From the NCBI RefSeq assembly GCF_036634175.1, contig NZ_JAZIFX010000001.1, positions 2,108,001-2,172,000 on the forward strand: DNA of 64,000 nucleotides, written 5' to 3'. Made by a program: the position numbers and the translations under genes. The notes under the pieces were generated by a model. The model was not told the DNA's origin. It was given only the letters and a program-made list of their open reading frames with translations, and did not search any database. The DNA is from Streptomyces sp. P9-A2. Its GTDB lineage: Bacteria; Actinomycetota; Actinomycetes; Streptomycetales; Streptomycetaceae. This document shows positions 9,451 through 17,864 of the stretch, piece by piece (positions within the stretch are counted from its first letter, which is position 1; every line of letters starts with the position of its first letter).

Positions 9451-10245
9451 GTGACACGACCGGTGAGGGCCGAGCGGTTGTCGACGTGGACGCCCCGTCG
9501 TGGGCTGACGGCCGGTCCGGCGGTCGGCGGGCGGTTGCTCGTCGCGGACTCCTGGCTGGTGCGGGACGGCCGGGTGCGTGCCCTCGACCGGCACCGGGAG
9601 CGGTTCCTGCGGGCCTGCGGCGAGTGCGGCGGGCCGCCGCTGCGACAGCTGCAGGACTTCTGGCGGGACATGACCGCCGCACTGCCGCGCACCGGCGAGT
9701 GGTTTCCCCGCGTCGAACTGGCGGCCGACTCCGGAGAGTTGCGGCTGCTGCTGCGGTTCGCGCCGCCGCTCGGCTCCGAGGTGTGCCTCTGGGCGGCCGG
9801 GCAGCCCGATCCGCGGGCCGCCCCCCGGCGCAAGGGCCCCGACCTGGACGCCCTGGCCCGGGTCCGGCGGCGGGCGGCCGTCAAGGGCGCCCAGGAGGCG
9901 GTGCTGACCACACCGTCCGGGGTGGTGCTGGAGGCGTCCACCGCGAGCGTGCTGTGGTGGGAGGACGACATCCTGTGCCTGCCCGTGCCGCAGCTGCCGG
10001 TGCTGGCCGGAGTGACCGGGGGCCTCGTCCAGGAGCGGGCCCTGCGCTCGGGCATCAGGGTCGCCCTCCGCGAGCGGACGGTGGCCGAACTGGACGGCCG
10101 TGAGGTGTGGCTGGTCAACGCGCTGCACGGGATCCGGCCCGTGACGGGCTGGGCCGGGGGGCCGATGCGGGCGGCTCCGGCGGTGCGCGCGCCGGAATGG
10201 CGGAAATGGCTGGACGAGGTCATGGAGCCGCTGCCGGGCGACTGA
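9451..10245 (+). CDS. Class IV PLP aminotransferase/lyase, PabC-like
   Basis: A 264-residue protein of the class IV (D-amino-acid aminotransferase/aminodeoxychorismate lyase) family. The lysine expected to bind PLP lies in KGPDLDALARVR near 130, and EAVLTTPSGVVLEASTASV near 150-168 is the family segment that ends in E and a Ser/Thr-rich turn. Next to a PabAB fusion the simplest role is aminodeoxychorismate lyase, releasing 4-aminobenzoate and pyruvate. The GTG at 9451 has GGAAGGAAC upstream. It ends the operon; a terminator follows 18 bases later. A transaminase role on a later intermediate is the alternative. Confidence 0.85.
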   Translation: MTRPVRAERLSTWTPRRGLTAGPAVGGRLLVADSWLVRDGRVRALDRHRERFLRACGECGGPPLRQLQDFWRDMTAALPRTGEWFPRVELAADSGELRLLLRFAPPLGSEVCLWAAGQPDPRAAPRRKGPDLDALARVRRRAAVKGAQEAVLTTPSGVVLEASTASVLWWEDDILCLPVPQLPVLAGVTGGLVQERALRSGIRVALRERTVAELDGREVWLVNALHGIRPVTGWAGGPMRAAPAVRAPEWRKWLDEVMEPLPGD

Positions 10246-10262
10246 GAACCGGACACCGAAAA

Positions 10263-10295
10263 GGCGCCGGATCGCATCGCATTCGACCCGGCGCC
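10263..10295. terminator. Bidirectional hairpin terminator
   Basis: Perfect 8-bp stem GGCGCCGG (10263-10270) with CCGGCGCC (10288-10295), preceded by a run of A and followed by ATTTT. It can end the plus-strand operon and the convergent minus-strand gene that ends at 10362. Confidence 0.8.
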
Positions 10296-10361
10296 ATTTT
10301 CCGCTGCCCGAATTCGGTACTGTTTCTGAATTTCCGCTTCTGGAGTGCTGTTTCTGGAGTG

Positions 10362-10847
10362 CTACTTCTGAGCGGGCTGATAAGCCCCCGGGACCATCCG
10401 TGTCGCGATCGCGATCCGGTTGTAGGCGTTGATGACGGTGGCCGCCCAGAGGAGTGCCGCGATCTGCTGCTCGTCGAAGACCTCGGCGGCCTCGGCGTAG
10501 ACCGCGTCGGGCACGTGACCGTCGTGCACCAGGGTGACCGCCTCGGTCAACGCCAGTGCGGCGCGCTCGCGTTCGGTGAAGAAGGGGGTCTCCCGCCAGG
10601 CGTTGAGGGCGTAGACACGCTGCTCCGTCTCGCCCTGGGCGCGGGCGTCCTTGGTGTGCATGTCGAGGCAGAACGCGCACCCGTTGATCTGCGAGGCACG
10701 GATCCGGATCAGTTCCAGGATTTCCGGTTCGACCTTGGCTTCCTGGGCCGCGGAAACGGCGGCGCCATGCAGGGAACCCATGGCCGCGGAGACGTCGGGG
10801 GTGACTTTCTTCAGGGCCACTCGGGATACGGAATCAATTTTGCTCAT
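10362..10847 (-). CDS. Carboxymuconolactone decarboxylase/AhpD-family protein
   Basis: A 161-residue all-helical protein with the AhpD-type redox motif CAFCLDMH near residues 57-64 inside EILELIRIRASQINGCAFC, followed by WRETPFFTERERAALALTEA. This is the alkylhydroperoxidase AhpD core domain of the stand-alone peroxidase type; the CxxC plus downstream His make a thiol-peroxidase function likely. It faces the aminobenzoate operon tail to tail. Its start is preceded by a weak GAGTCACCCC. It may protect against peroxides formed by the flavin monooxygenase, but nothing in the sequence ties it to the pathway. Confidence 0.85.
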   Translation of the reverse strand: MSKIDSVSRVALKKVTPDVSAAMGSLHGAAVSAAQEAKVEPEILELIRIRASQINGCAFCLDMHTKDARAQGETEQRVYALNAWRETPFFTERERAALALTEAVTLVHDGHVPDAVYAEAAEVFDEQQIAALLWAATVINAYNRIAIATRMVPGAYQPAQK

Positions 10848-10897
10848 GGGGTGACTCTATACGCCCGAATGAGCTTCGGAAACAGAAAACGGCCCGG

Positions 10898-11152
10898 TTA
10901 TTCGGCCGACGCCGCACACAATTCCTCCAGCGCGGCGGCGAGCAGGTGGACGGCTGCGCCGTCGGTGCGGGATCCGCGCACCGTCTTGCCGTCGACGGCC
11001 GGGGCGACCAGCGTGCCACCGGCTTCGTCGGCCGGGTCGGCGGCGTACCGGGCGAGCCAGGCGCCCACGGCGTCATCGAGCGCGTCGCCGTTCGGGCGGG
11101 CGAGGAGCCGTCCCGGCGGGGAGGCGTTCGGCGCGCCGGAGGTCGGTCCAGG
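10898..11152 (-). pseudogene. ISAs1-family transposase remnant (N-terminal part)
   Basis: Minus-strand frame ending at TAA (10898-10900): it reads GAWLARYAADPA, then APAVDGKTVRGSRTDGAAVH, LLAA and a short unrelated tail ALEELCAASAE. VDGKxxRGxR...VHLLAA is the hallmark of the N-terminal third of ISAs1-type (H-repeat) transposases. The rest of the enzyme is missing. The fragment reads in the same frame just after the ROK stop codon. Its counterpart C-terminal fragment lies ~9 kb away at 1640-1850 on the other strand. Confidence 0.75.
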
Positions 11153-12295
11153 TCAAGCGGACGGTTCCGGGCGGGGAGCGGTGATGATGGTGGTGCGCAG
11201 GGCCTCCACGGCTCGGGTGCGGGCGCCGACGAGTTCGGGTTCGGCGACCTGGGCCACTGCGACCGGCACGCCGCGGGGCAGTTCGGCGAAGTGTGCGCGG
11301 ATCGCCTCGGCGATGCCCGGATCGGCGCCCCAGTCACCGCCGAGGACGATCAGCCGGGGGTCCGCCAGGGCGACCGCCGCCGCCAGCACCCCGCCCACCG
11401 CGCGGGCCAGCGCGCCGCGGGTCCGCCGCGCCGTCGCGGAGTCGCCGAGGGCGGCGGTGCGCAGGGCGTCTACGTCGATGGCGGTGGACTCGGCACGGCG
11501 CAGGCCGAGTTCGGCGAAGACCTCGATGAGGGGCAGCGCCGTGCCCCGGGGCCCCGCGGTGTAGAGGTGGGCGATCTCGCCGGCCAGCCCGTGGTGTCCG
11601 CGGCGGACTTCCGCGTCGGTGACCACCGCGCAGCCCAGCCCCTCGCCGAGGTGGACGTAGACGAAGTCGTCGACCCCGAGGGCGCATCCGGTGGCGCGCT
11701 CGGCGCGGGCGGCCCAGTTGATGTCGTTGTCGACGAGCACCGCCCCGTCCACCAGCCCGGTCAGCACCTCGGCCGGGTCCAGGTCCCCGACCAGGAACGG
11801 GGCGTCCGGCAGATGCACCAGGCGTCCGGTGGCGCGGTCGACCGGATCGGCCGCGCTGATCACGGCCGTACGCAGTCGGCCGTGCGCCTGGGGCCGGACG
11901 AGCGCGACCGCTTCGGTCAGGGCCCGGGCGGTCGCGTGCGGGCCCGGGGCGCGCCCCAGGCCGACTTCGGCGCGGGCGGTGACAGTGCCGAAGGCGTCGA
12001 CCGTCTCCGCGACGACGCCTTCGGGGCTGATGCCCGCCACCAGCGCCACCCCGGTGTCCGCGGCCAGCGAGTAATAGGTGCCGACCCGGCCGCGGCCGGT
12101 GGTGCGCTCCCCCGTGTCGGCGAGCAGGCCCGCCTCGCTCAGCCGCCGCACACTGTCGGAGACCGTCGGTTTGGAGATCCCGGTCCGGGCGGCGATCTCC
12201 GCGCGGGTCAGGCGCCCTTCCTCCATCAGCGCGCGCAGCACGTTCTCGTCGGTCAGCGCGCGCAGCATTTCGAGTGACGGCTTGGCCAGTGACAT
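11153..12295 (-). CDS. ROK-family transcriptional regulator
   Basis: A 380-residue NagC/XylR-type ROK protein. The winged helix at residues ~10-75 contains LTRAEIAARTGISKPTVSDS, then the ROK actin-like domain with a nucleotide-binding loop VDNDINWAARAE, VHLGEGLGCAVV in place of the usual G-x-G, and HHGLAGEIAHL. The cysteine cluster normal in ROK zinc sites (CxCGxxGC) is absent; TAGPRGTALP stands there, so this one probably lacks the structural zinc. It is divergent from the DUF1479 gene across a 92-base gap holding a perfect inverted repeat, so it probably represses that gene. Its last ~300 bp are repeated at 110-411. Confidence 0.9.
   Translation of the reverse strand: MSLAKPSLEMLRALTDENVLRALMEEGRLTRAEIAARTGISKPTVSDSVRRLSEAGLLADTGERTTGRGRVGTYYSLAADTGVALVAGISPEGVVAETVDAFGTVTARAEVGLGRAPGPHATARALTEAVALVRPQAHGRLRTAVISAADPVDRATGRLVHLPDAPFLVGDLDPAEVLTGLVDGAVLVDNDINWAARAERATGCALGVDDFVYVHLGEGLGCAVVTDAEVRRGHHGLAGEIAHLYTAGPRGTALPLIEVFAELGLRRAESTAIDVDALRTAALGDSATARRTRGALARAVGGVLAAAVALADPRLIVLGGDWGADPGIAEAIRAHFAELPRGVPVAVAQVAEPELVGARTRAVEALRTTIITAPRPEPSA
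11156..11457. repeat. Right copy of the ~300 bp direct repeat (ROK 3' end)
   Basis: This is the partner of 110-411, same orientation. It is the intact 3' end of the ROK gene, and the copy here is continuous with a full-length gene, so it marks the ancestral arrangement. Confidence 0.85.
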
Positions 12296-12309
12296 GCCGA
12301 GGATTTTAG

Positions 12310-12371
12310 TCAGGACTCTTGCCCAAATGTGAGCGCGCGGCTACGTTGACTATCTAGTAAGGAGTCCTGAC
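12310..12371. promoter_or_regulatory. Perfect inverted repeat between ROK and DUF1479 genes
   Basis: GTCAGGACTC (12310-12319) and its exact complement GAGTCCTGAC (12362-12371) flank the divergent promoter region, which contains TTGACT at 12348. The right arm sits just before the AAGGAG ribosome site of the DUF1479 gene and the left arm next to the ROK start. ROK repressors often bind spaced repeats, and looping between the arms is plausible. Confidence 0.7.
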
Positions 12372-12387
12372 CAAAGGAGCCCGAGCA

Positions 12388-13686
12388 ATGACGCTCGCAA
12401 CCGGTACCCAGCAGGCCGCCCTCCCCGCCCTGCCGCACTGGGAGACCGTCCCCGACGACCTCGCCGCCGCCGTCCGCGAGATCAAGCCCGCGCTGCGCGC
12501 CCGCATCGAGGCCTCCGGACGCACCGTCGAGGAGGTCTTCGCCGTCGTCGAGGAACGCGTCCGCGCCCGCCTGGCGGAGATCCAGGCGGACAAGGAGCGC
12601 GGCGAGAGTGTGTGGCCGGTCATCGACTACGCGGACATCGCGAACGGCACCGTCACCCCGGAGCAGCTCGACAAGCTCCGCCGCCGCGGCTGCCTCATCG
12701 TCCGCGGCCACTTCGAACGCGACCAGGCCCTCGCCTGGGACGCCTCGATCGTGGACTACGTGGAGCGCAACGAGTTCTTCGAGAACTACCAGGGCCCCGG
12801 CGACGACTTCTTCGGCAGCGTCGGCTCCAAGCCGGAGATCTACCCCATCTACTGGTCGCAGGCCCAGATGGAGGCCCGCCAGAGCGACCGGATGGCCGAC
12901 GTCCAGTCCTTCCTCAACTCCCTGTGGAAGCACGAGTCCGAGGGCGTGCGGTGGTTCGACCCGAACCGCGACGCGCTCTACCCCGACCGCATCCGCCGCC
13001 GTCCCCCGGGCGCCGACTCGGGCGGGCTCGGCACCCACCTCGACCCCGGCACCCTCGACCTGTGGCTGACGCAGGCCTACCAGCAGGCCTTCCGCCACCT
13101 GTTCGACGGCAGCGTCGAGGAGTACGACCCCTGGGACGCCGCGCACCGCACGGCCGGGCCCCAGTACCCCGGCTCCACCATGTGCTCGGCCTTCCGCACC
13201 TTCCAGGGCTGGACCGCCCTGTCGGACATGGACCACGACCAAGGCGTCCTGCACACCGTCCCGATCCCCGAGGCCATGGCGTACCTCATGCTGCGGCCGC
13301 TGCTCTCGGACGTCCCGGACGACGACATGTGCGGCGTGACCACCAACCAGGTGTTCCCCGCCGACGAGAAGTGGCACCCGCTCCTCATGGAAGCCCTCAC
13401 CGGCATCCCCGACGTCAGGGCCGGTGACTCCGTCTGGTGGCACTGCGACATGATCCACGGCGTCGCGCCGATCACCGACCAGAAGGGCTGGGGCAACGTC
13501 ATGTACATCCCCGCCGCTCCCTGGTGCCCCCGCAACGAGGAGTACGCGGTGAAGGTCCGCGAGGCGTTCCTGACCGGCTCCAGCCCCGGTGACTTCCCCG
13601 AGGAGCACTACGAGCGCACCTGGACCGGCCGCTTCGACGTCGACCGGCTCAACGAGACGGGCCGACGCGGCCTGGACCTCGACTGA
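12388..13686 (+). CDS. DUF1479 family protein (2OG-Fe(II) dioxygenase-like)
   Basis: A 432-residue protein of the DUF1479/YbiU family, which has the cupin double-stranded beta-helix fold of iron/2-oxoglutarate oxygenases. Family landmarks are PVIDYADIANG, RGCLIVRGHF, GTHLDPGTLDLW near residue 215 (a His-x-Asp metal pair), and WWHCDMIHGVAP near 352 supplying the distal His. Length is normal. The ATG follows AAGGAG by 8 bases. The gene diverges from a ROK regulator, so expression may respond to a sugar or related ligand. The sugar-porter gene downstream would fit a small catabolic unit. Substrate unknown. Confidence 0.88.
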   Translation: MTLATGTQQAALPALPHWETVPDDLAAAVREIKPALRARIEASGRTVEEVFAVVEERVRARLAEIQADKERGESVWPVIDYADIANGTVTPEQLDKLRRRGCLIVRGHFERDQALAWDASIVDYVERNEFFENYQGPGDDFFGSVGSKPEIYPIYWSQAQMEARQSDRMADVQSFLNSLWKHESEGVRWFDPNRDALYPDRIRRRPPGADSGGLGTHLDPGTLDLWLTQAYQQAFRHLFDGSVEEYDPWDAAHRTAGPQYPGSTMCSAFRTFQGWTALSDMDHDQGVLHTVPIPEAMAYLMLRPLLSDVPDDDMCGVTTNQVFPADEKWHPLLMEALTGIPDVRAGDSVWWHCDMIHGVAPITDQKGWGNVMYIPAAPWCPRNEEYAVKVREAFLTGSSPGDFPEEHYERTWTGRFDVDRLNETGRRGLDLD

Positions 13687-14230
13687 CGGACCCGTCGCCG
13701 TGCACCGGTGCGGCGCCGAAGTCTCTCGGCCGACGTCCCCCGGCATGACAGGGCATCACCCGGCGCGACACGGGCGGGGAGGGCACCCCGCGACCCCGCG
13801 CACCCCGCACCCCGCAGCGCAGTCCTCACCCGGACGGCGCCGGGGCCGGGCGCCCTCCCCGGGGCGGCCGTTTCGGCCCGCGCGCCACCTCCGCGCCGGT
13901 CCGTTCACGGCAGCGTGGAAGAACTTCACGCAGCCGCCGGACGACCCCGCTCCCGCCGGACGGCGCGGGCCCGACCGAGCACCCGCGATCGACCACCCAC
14001 CCGGCTTGCCCACGGGCCGAAACGGCCGCCCACCGAAACGGACATCCGCCGAGCCGGCTCGCCCGGCTCAGGCAGTACCCCGCACAGCCCGCCCGGAAGC
14101 CAGGCACCGGTTTCCCCCCTTCCTCACCGGGCGCCGCCCTCCGCAGTGTGCGTACACCTGCCGCGGCGCCCGCTGTCCTTGCCCCCTGCTCCAGGCAGAC
14201 GGCAACGGCACACATCCCAGGAGCTCGCAG
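13687..14230. other. Long GC-rich intergenic region
   Basis: About 540 bases with no credible gene on either strand. Open frames here are GC artefacts rich in R, P and G. The last 100 bases must hold the promoter of the sugar-porter gene, with AGGAG 8 bases before its GTG. I see no clear operator. Confidence 0.4.
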
Positions 14231-14347
14231 GTGACCAGCACAGCACAGCAGCCTGCCGCCGGAGGCTTCTCGGCCCGGCCGGACCGGCTGCGTCACGTCG
14301 TCTTCATCGCGGCGTCCGCCGCCATGGGCGGCTTCCTCTTCGGCTAC

Positions 14348-15806
14348 CGGGTTTGATTCGCAGTGCTCCGGCCTTCAGGCCGGGGGTGAAGCGAATCGTG
14401 TGACTGCGGCGCGGAGCGTCGCGGTGGCGTTGCGGCGGAGCCGGACAGTGCGGCCACCGAGGGTGAGGCCGGGAACGGATGTTCCCGGCGACATCCGCTG
14501 TGGATCGTTCGTACGCTCCTCGCATGCAGCTTCGGTACGCCTTCAGGTTGTACCCGCAGCCCGGTCAGCGCGCCGCGTTGGCGAAGGCGTTCGGGTGCGC
14601 CCGCGTCGTGTTCAACGACGTGGTGCGTGCCCGTGAGGATGCCCGTGGGGCCGGACAGCCGTTCCCGAAGGCGGCCGAGCTGTCCCGGAAGCTGATCACC
14701 GAGGCCAAGCGGACATCCGGGCGGTCCTGGCTGGGTGAGGTCTCCGCGGTGGTGCTCCAGCAGTCCCTGCGGGACGCCGAGAGCGCGTACCGCAACTTCT
14801 TCGCCTCCCTCAACGGCACCCGCAGGGCCCCAGGATCGGCCCGCCCCGCTTCAAGTCCCGCAAGGACGCCCGGCAGTCGATCCGGTTCACCGCCAACGCC
14901 CGCTGGAGCATCACCGACAGCGGCCGGCTGAACCTGCCGAAAATCGGCGCGGTAAAGGTGAAGTGGTCCCGCACGCTGCCCACCACCCCCACCTCCGTCA
15001 CCGTCATCAAGGACGCGGCCGGCCGGTACTTCGCCTCCTTCGTCATCGACACCGGCCCCGCCGCCGACACGGCCCGGATGCCTCGGACCGACCGCACCAT
15101 CGGCATCGATCTCGGCCTCACCCACTTCGCCGTCCTGTCCGACGGCACAAAGATCGACTCCCCGCGCTTTTTGCGCCGCGCGGAGAAGAAGCTGAAGAAG
15201 ACCCAGCGGGAGCTGTCCCGCAAACAGAGGGGATCGAAGAACCGCGAGAAAGCCCGCCTGAAGGTCGCCCGCGCCCACGCCAAGGTCACCGACGCGCGCC
15301 GCGAGTTCCACCACCAACTCTCCACCAAGCTGATCGCCGAGAACCAAGGGATCGCCGTGGAGGACCTGTCGGTGGTGGGACTGGCCCGCACCAGGCTGGC
15401 CAAGTCCGTGCACGACAGCGGATGGTCCTCGTTCACCAGCATGCTGGAATACAAAGCGCAACGGTACGGCCGCACCTGTGTGAAGGTGGGACGGTTCGAG
15501 CCCACCAGCCAGACGTGCTCCGCCTGCGGGCACCGCGACGGGCCCAAACCCCTGCACGTGCGGGAATGGACCTGTCGCGCCTGCGGCACGCTCCACGACC
15601 GGGACCACAATGCGGCGATCAACGTGAAGACGGCCGCCGGACTGGCGGTATCGGCCTGCGGAGCGCCGGTAAGACCAGGAGCGATCCCGGCACAGCGCGA
15701 AGAAACAGGAAGCCATGGAAGCCCGCCCGACGCCCGTGCCGCGTAGCGGCACAGCACCGAGCGAGCAGGCCAGAATCTCCCTCCTCCAGGAGGGAGAGCA
15801 AGTCAA
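14348..15806 (+). mobile_element. IS200/IS605-type TnpB-only element, copy 1
   Basis: A 1459-base element with no transposase tnpA and no target duplication. The left end starts CGGGTTTGATTCGC followed by a subterminal hairpin CCGGCCTTCAGGCCGG; the right end has a hairpin CTCCCTCCTCCAGGAGGGAG and finishes in GTCAA, matching the TCAA right-end cleavage site typical of this family. It is inserted after GGCTAC. Copy 2 (35315-36774) is almost identical and also follows GCTAC. The boundary is fixed independently by the interrupted host frame. Confidence 0.9.
14524..15746 (+). pseudogene. tnpB: TnpB RNA-guided nuclease, frameshifted
   Basis: The N-terminal part starts at ATG 14524 (MQLRYAFRLYPQPGQ) and runs to about residue 100 (FASLNGTRR), then shifts frame at a GGG run (14825-14827). 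Copy 2 has GGGG at the same place and stays open. The remaining frame continues to 15746 with the RuvC residues (GIDLGLTHF, VEDLSVVG, HDRDHNAAIN) and a four-cysteine zinc ribbon (CSACG, CRACG). A single-base deletion therefore inactivates this copy. A C-terminal fragment could initiate internally, but it would lack the N-terminal wedge and recognition domains. Confidence 0.9.
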
Positions 15807-17121
15807 GACAGCGCCGTGATCAACGGCGCCGTCGAGGGCATCAGGGGACGGTTCGACGTCGGCGCCGCCACGCTCAGCGCCGTCATCGCCATCGCCCTGC
15901 TCGGCGCGGCTGGCGGCGCCATGCTCACGGGACGGCTCGCCGACCGCGTCGGCCGCCTCCGGGTGATGCGACTGGCCGCCCTGCTCTTCCTGGCCAGCAG
16001 TATCGGCTCGATGCTGCCGTTCACGGCGTGGGACCTGTCCTTCTGGCGCATCGTGGGCGGCATGGCCATCGGCATGGCGTCCGTGATCGGCCCGACGTAC
16101 ATCGCCGAGGTCGCGCCCACCGCGTACCGCGGCCGGCTCGTCTCCTTCCAGCAGGCCGCCGTCGTCCTGGGCATCGCGGTCTCCCAGCTGGTCAACTGGA
16201 TGGTGCTCACCCTCGCGGACGGGGACCAGCGCGGCAGCCTGCTGGGGCTGGAGGCGTGGCAGGTCATGCTCGGCACCGCGGCCGTTCCCGCCGTGGTCTA
16301 CGGTCTGCTGGCGCTGCGCATCCCGGAGTCGCCGCGCTACCTGATCTCGGTCGGCAGAACCGGCGAGGCCAAGGACGTGCTGCGCCGGCTCGAAGGCGAG
16401 CAGGTCGATCTCGATGCCCGGGTGGCCGAGATCGAACGGGCCGTGCGCGGCGACAACGCACCGCGGTTCAAGGACCTCCGCGGCCGCTTCGGGCTACTGC
16501 CGATCGTCTGGGTCGGCATCGGACTGTCGGTCTTCCAGCAGTTCGTCGGCATCAACGTGATCTTCTACTACAGCTCCTCGCTGTGGCAGTCGGTGGGCAT
16601 CGACCCGTCGAGCTCGTTCTTCTACTCGTTCACCACGTCGGTCATCAACATCGTCGGCACGGTGATCGCGATGGTGCTCATCGACCGGGTCGGCCGCAAG
16701 CCGCTGGCCGTGACCGGCTCCGCCGGCATGGCGGTCTCCCTCGCGGCCGTCGCCTGGGCCTTCTCCCACAAGACCGGAACGGGCGCCGACATCTCGCTGC
16801 CCGACACCCAGGCCGCCGTCGCACTGATCGCCGCCCACACCTTCGTCCTCTTCTTCGCCATGTCGCTGGGTGTGGCGGTCTGGGTGCTGCTCGGCGAGAT
16901 GTTCCCTAGCCGTATCCGCGCGGCCGCGCTCGGCGTCGCCGCCTGCGCGCAGTGGATCGCCAACTGGTCGGTCACCGCGACGTTCCCGGCCATGTCGGAG
17001 TGGAACCTGTCCGGGTCGTACGTGATCTACGCGATCTTCGCCGCCCTGGCGGTCCCGTTCATCATCAAGTGGGTGCCGGAGACCAAGGGCAGGACGCTGG
17101 AGGAGATGGGCTGAGCGTCCC

Positions 17122-17155
17122 GTGCAGGGATGAGTGCAACCACTCATCCCTGCAC
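17122..17155. terminator. Strong hairpin terminator
   Basis: Perfect 15-bp stem (17122-17136 with 17141-17155) and a CAAC loop, just after the sugar-porter stop. No T-run follows, as is usual in Streptomyces. It may also serve the convergent gene ending at 17277. Confidence 0.8.
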
Positions 17156-17276
17156 AGAAGTTCTGGAGAACGCCAGAAGCACACCTGGCCGCTTGAAGGC
17201 CTTCGCCACCCCGAACCCCGATATCTTCCGCGCCCCCTGGGCAGAGAGTTCCCCATCGACATGACTCCTGCCGGAG

Positions 17277-17864
17277 TCACAGGAAGCGCAATCGCTCCAT
17301 GGCCCTGCGCAGCTCAGCGGTCCAGGCCCGGTACGCGGGAACCTTGCGCAGGGCATCGAGCGCGACCGTCTGCCCCAGCCGCCCGAAGTCCCGCTCCGCG
17401 TCGCGTCGGCCGCCGAGAGCCGCCTTCAGCACGGCCTTCGGGTCGGCGGCCTTCTCCACGTCGTGCGACACCTCCCACGCGGTGTCACGCGTGGGTGCCG
17501 CTTCTTTCAGCGCTGCGGGGTCCGCCAGCATCCACGCCTCGGTCTCCCGTACGGGCACCAAGGCCACGATCCGGTGCGCGTCGTCGGGGAAGCGGTCACG
17601 GAGGGCATCCACCTTGCTCCGCTCATTGTGGTCGTGGTGAATCATCACAATGTCGTAGTAGCAGAGCAGGTCGGCCACTTGACGCACCACAAGGTCTCGG
17701 TGCGCCACGGTGAAACACTCTCCGACGTCCGCTCCCGAGTAATCGAAGCCGGCGGGCGCTTCAAGGGCGAGTTCGGTGATCTGCCGGTCGATGAGCGGAA
17801 CAAGGAACCACTGGTCACTCGCTCCCTCGGTCAGGAGAGCAAGGCTGAGATACCTACGCCCCAC
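17277..17864 (-). CDS. DUF4276-family protein, partner of the AAA ATPase
   Basis: A 195-residue protein of the DUF4276 type, considered a TOPRIM-like fold: LLTEGASDQWFLVPLIDRQI opens the domain with the metal-binding Glu, and LCYYDIVMIHHDHNER carries an Asp/His cluster, followed by ETEAWMLADP and ERDFGRLGQTV. Proteins of this family sit next to AAA ATPases in operons, where the ATPase senses and the TOPRIM-like protein acts as effector nuclease. Here the GTG start overlaps the end of the ATPase gene by 11 bases, so the two are translated together. Length is normal. Defence function is inferred from the pairing. Confidence 0.75.
   Translation of the reverse strand: MGRRYLSLALLTEGASDQWFLVPLIDRQITELALEAPAGFDYSGADVGECFTVAHRDLVVRQVADLLCYYDIVMIHHDHNERSKVDALRDRFPDDAHRIVALVPVRETEAWMLADPAALKEAAPTRDTAWEVSHDVEKAADPKAVLKAALGGRRDAERDFGRLGQTVALDALRKVPAYRAWTAELRRAMERLRFL

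Larger units (their letters stand above)
14231..17114 (+). pseudogene. MFS sugar porter interrupted by a TnpB element
   Basis: The gene starts at GTG 14231 and encodes 39 residues ending GGFLFGY, then is broken by a 1459-base insertion at 14348-15806. It resumes exactly in frame at 15807 as DSAVINGAVEGIRGRFDVG. Without the insert it would give a 474-residue sugar-porter of the SP family with all hallmarks: GFLFGYDSAVINGA in TM1, GRLADRVGR, PESPRYLI, the central QQFVGINVI in TM7, DRVGRKPL, and the closing VPETKGRTLEEM. No base is lost or duplicated at the joint. An internal ORF could still make a truncated protein lacking TM1, unlikely to transport. A strong terminator follows at 17122. Confidence 0.92.

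Noticed and set aside
13687..14230. Long open frames on both strands before the sugar porter
   Set aside because: Amino-acid content is almost only R, P, G, A and S, with no conserved-looking segment; typical of non-coding high-GC DNA.
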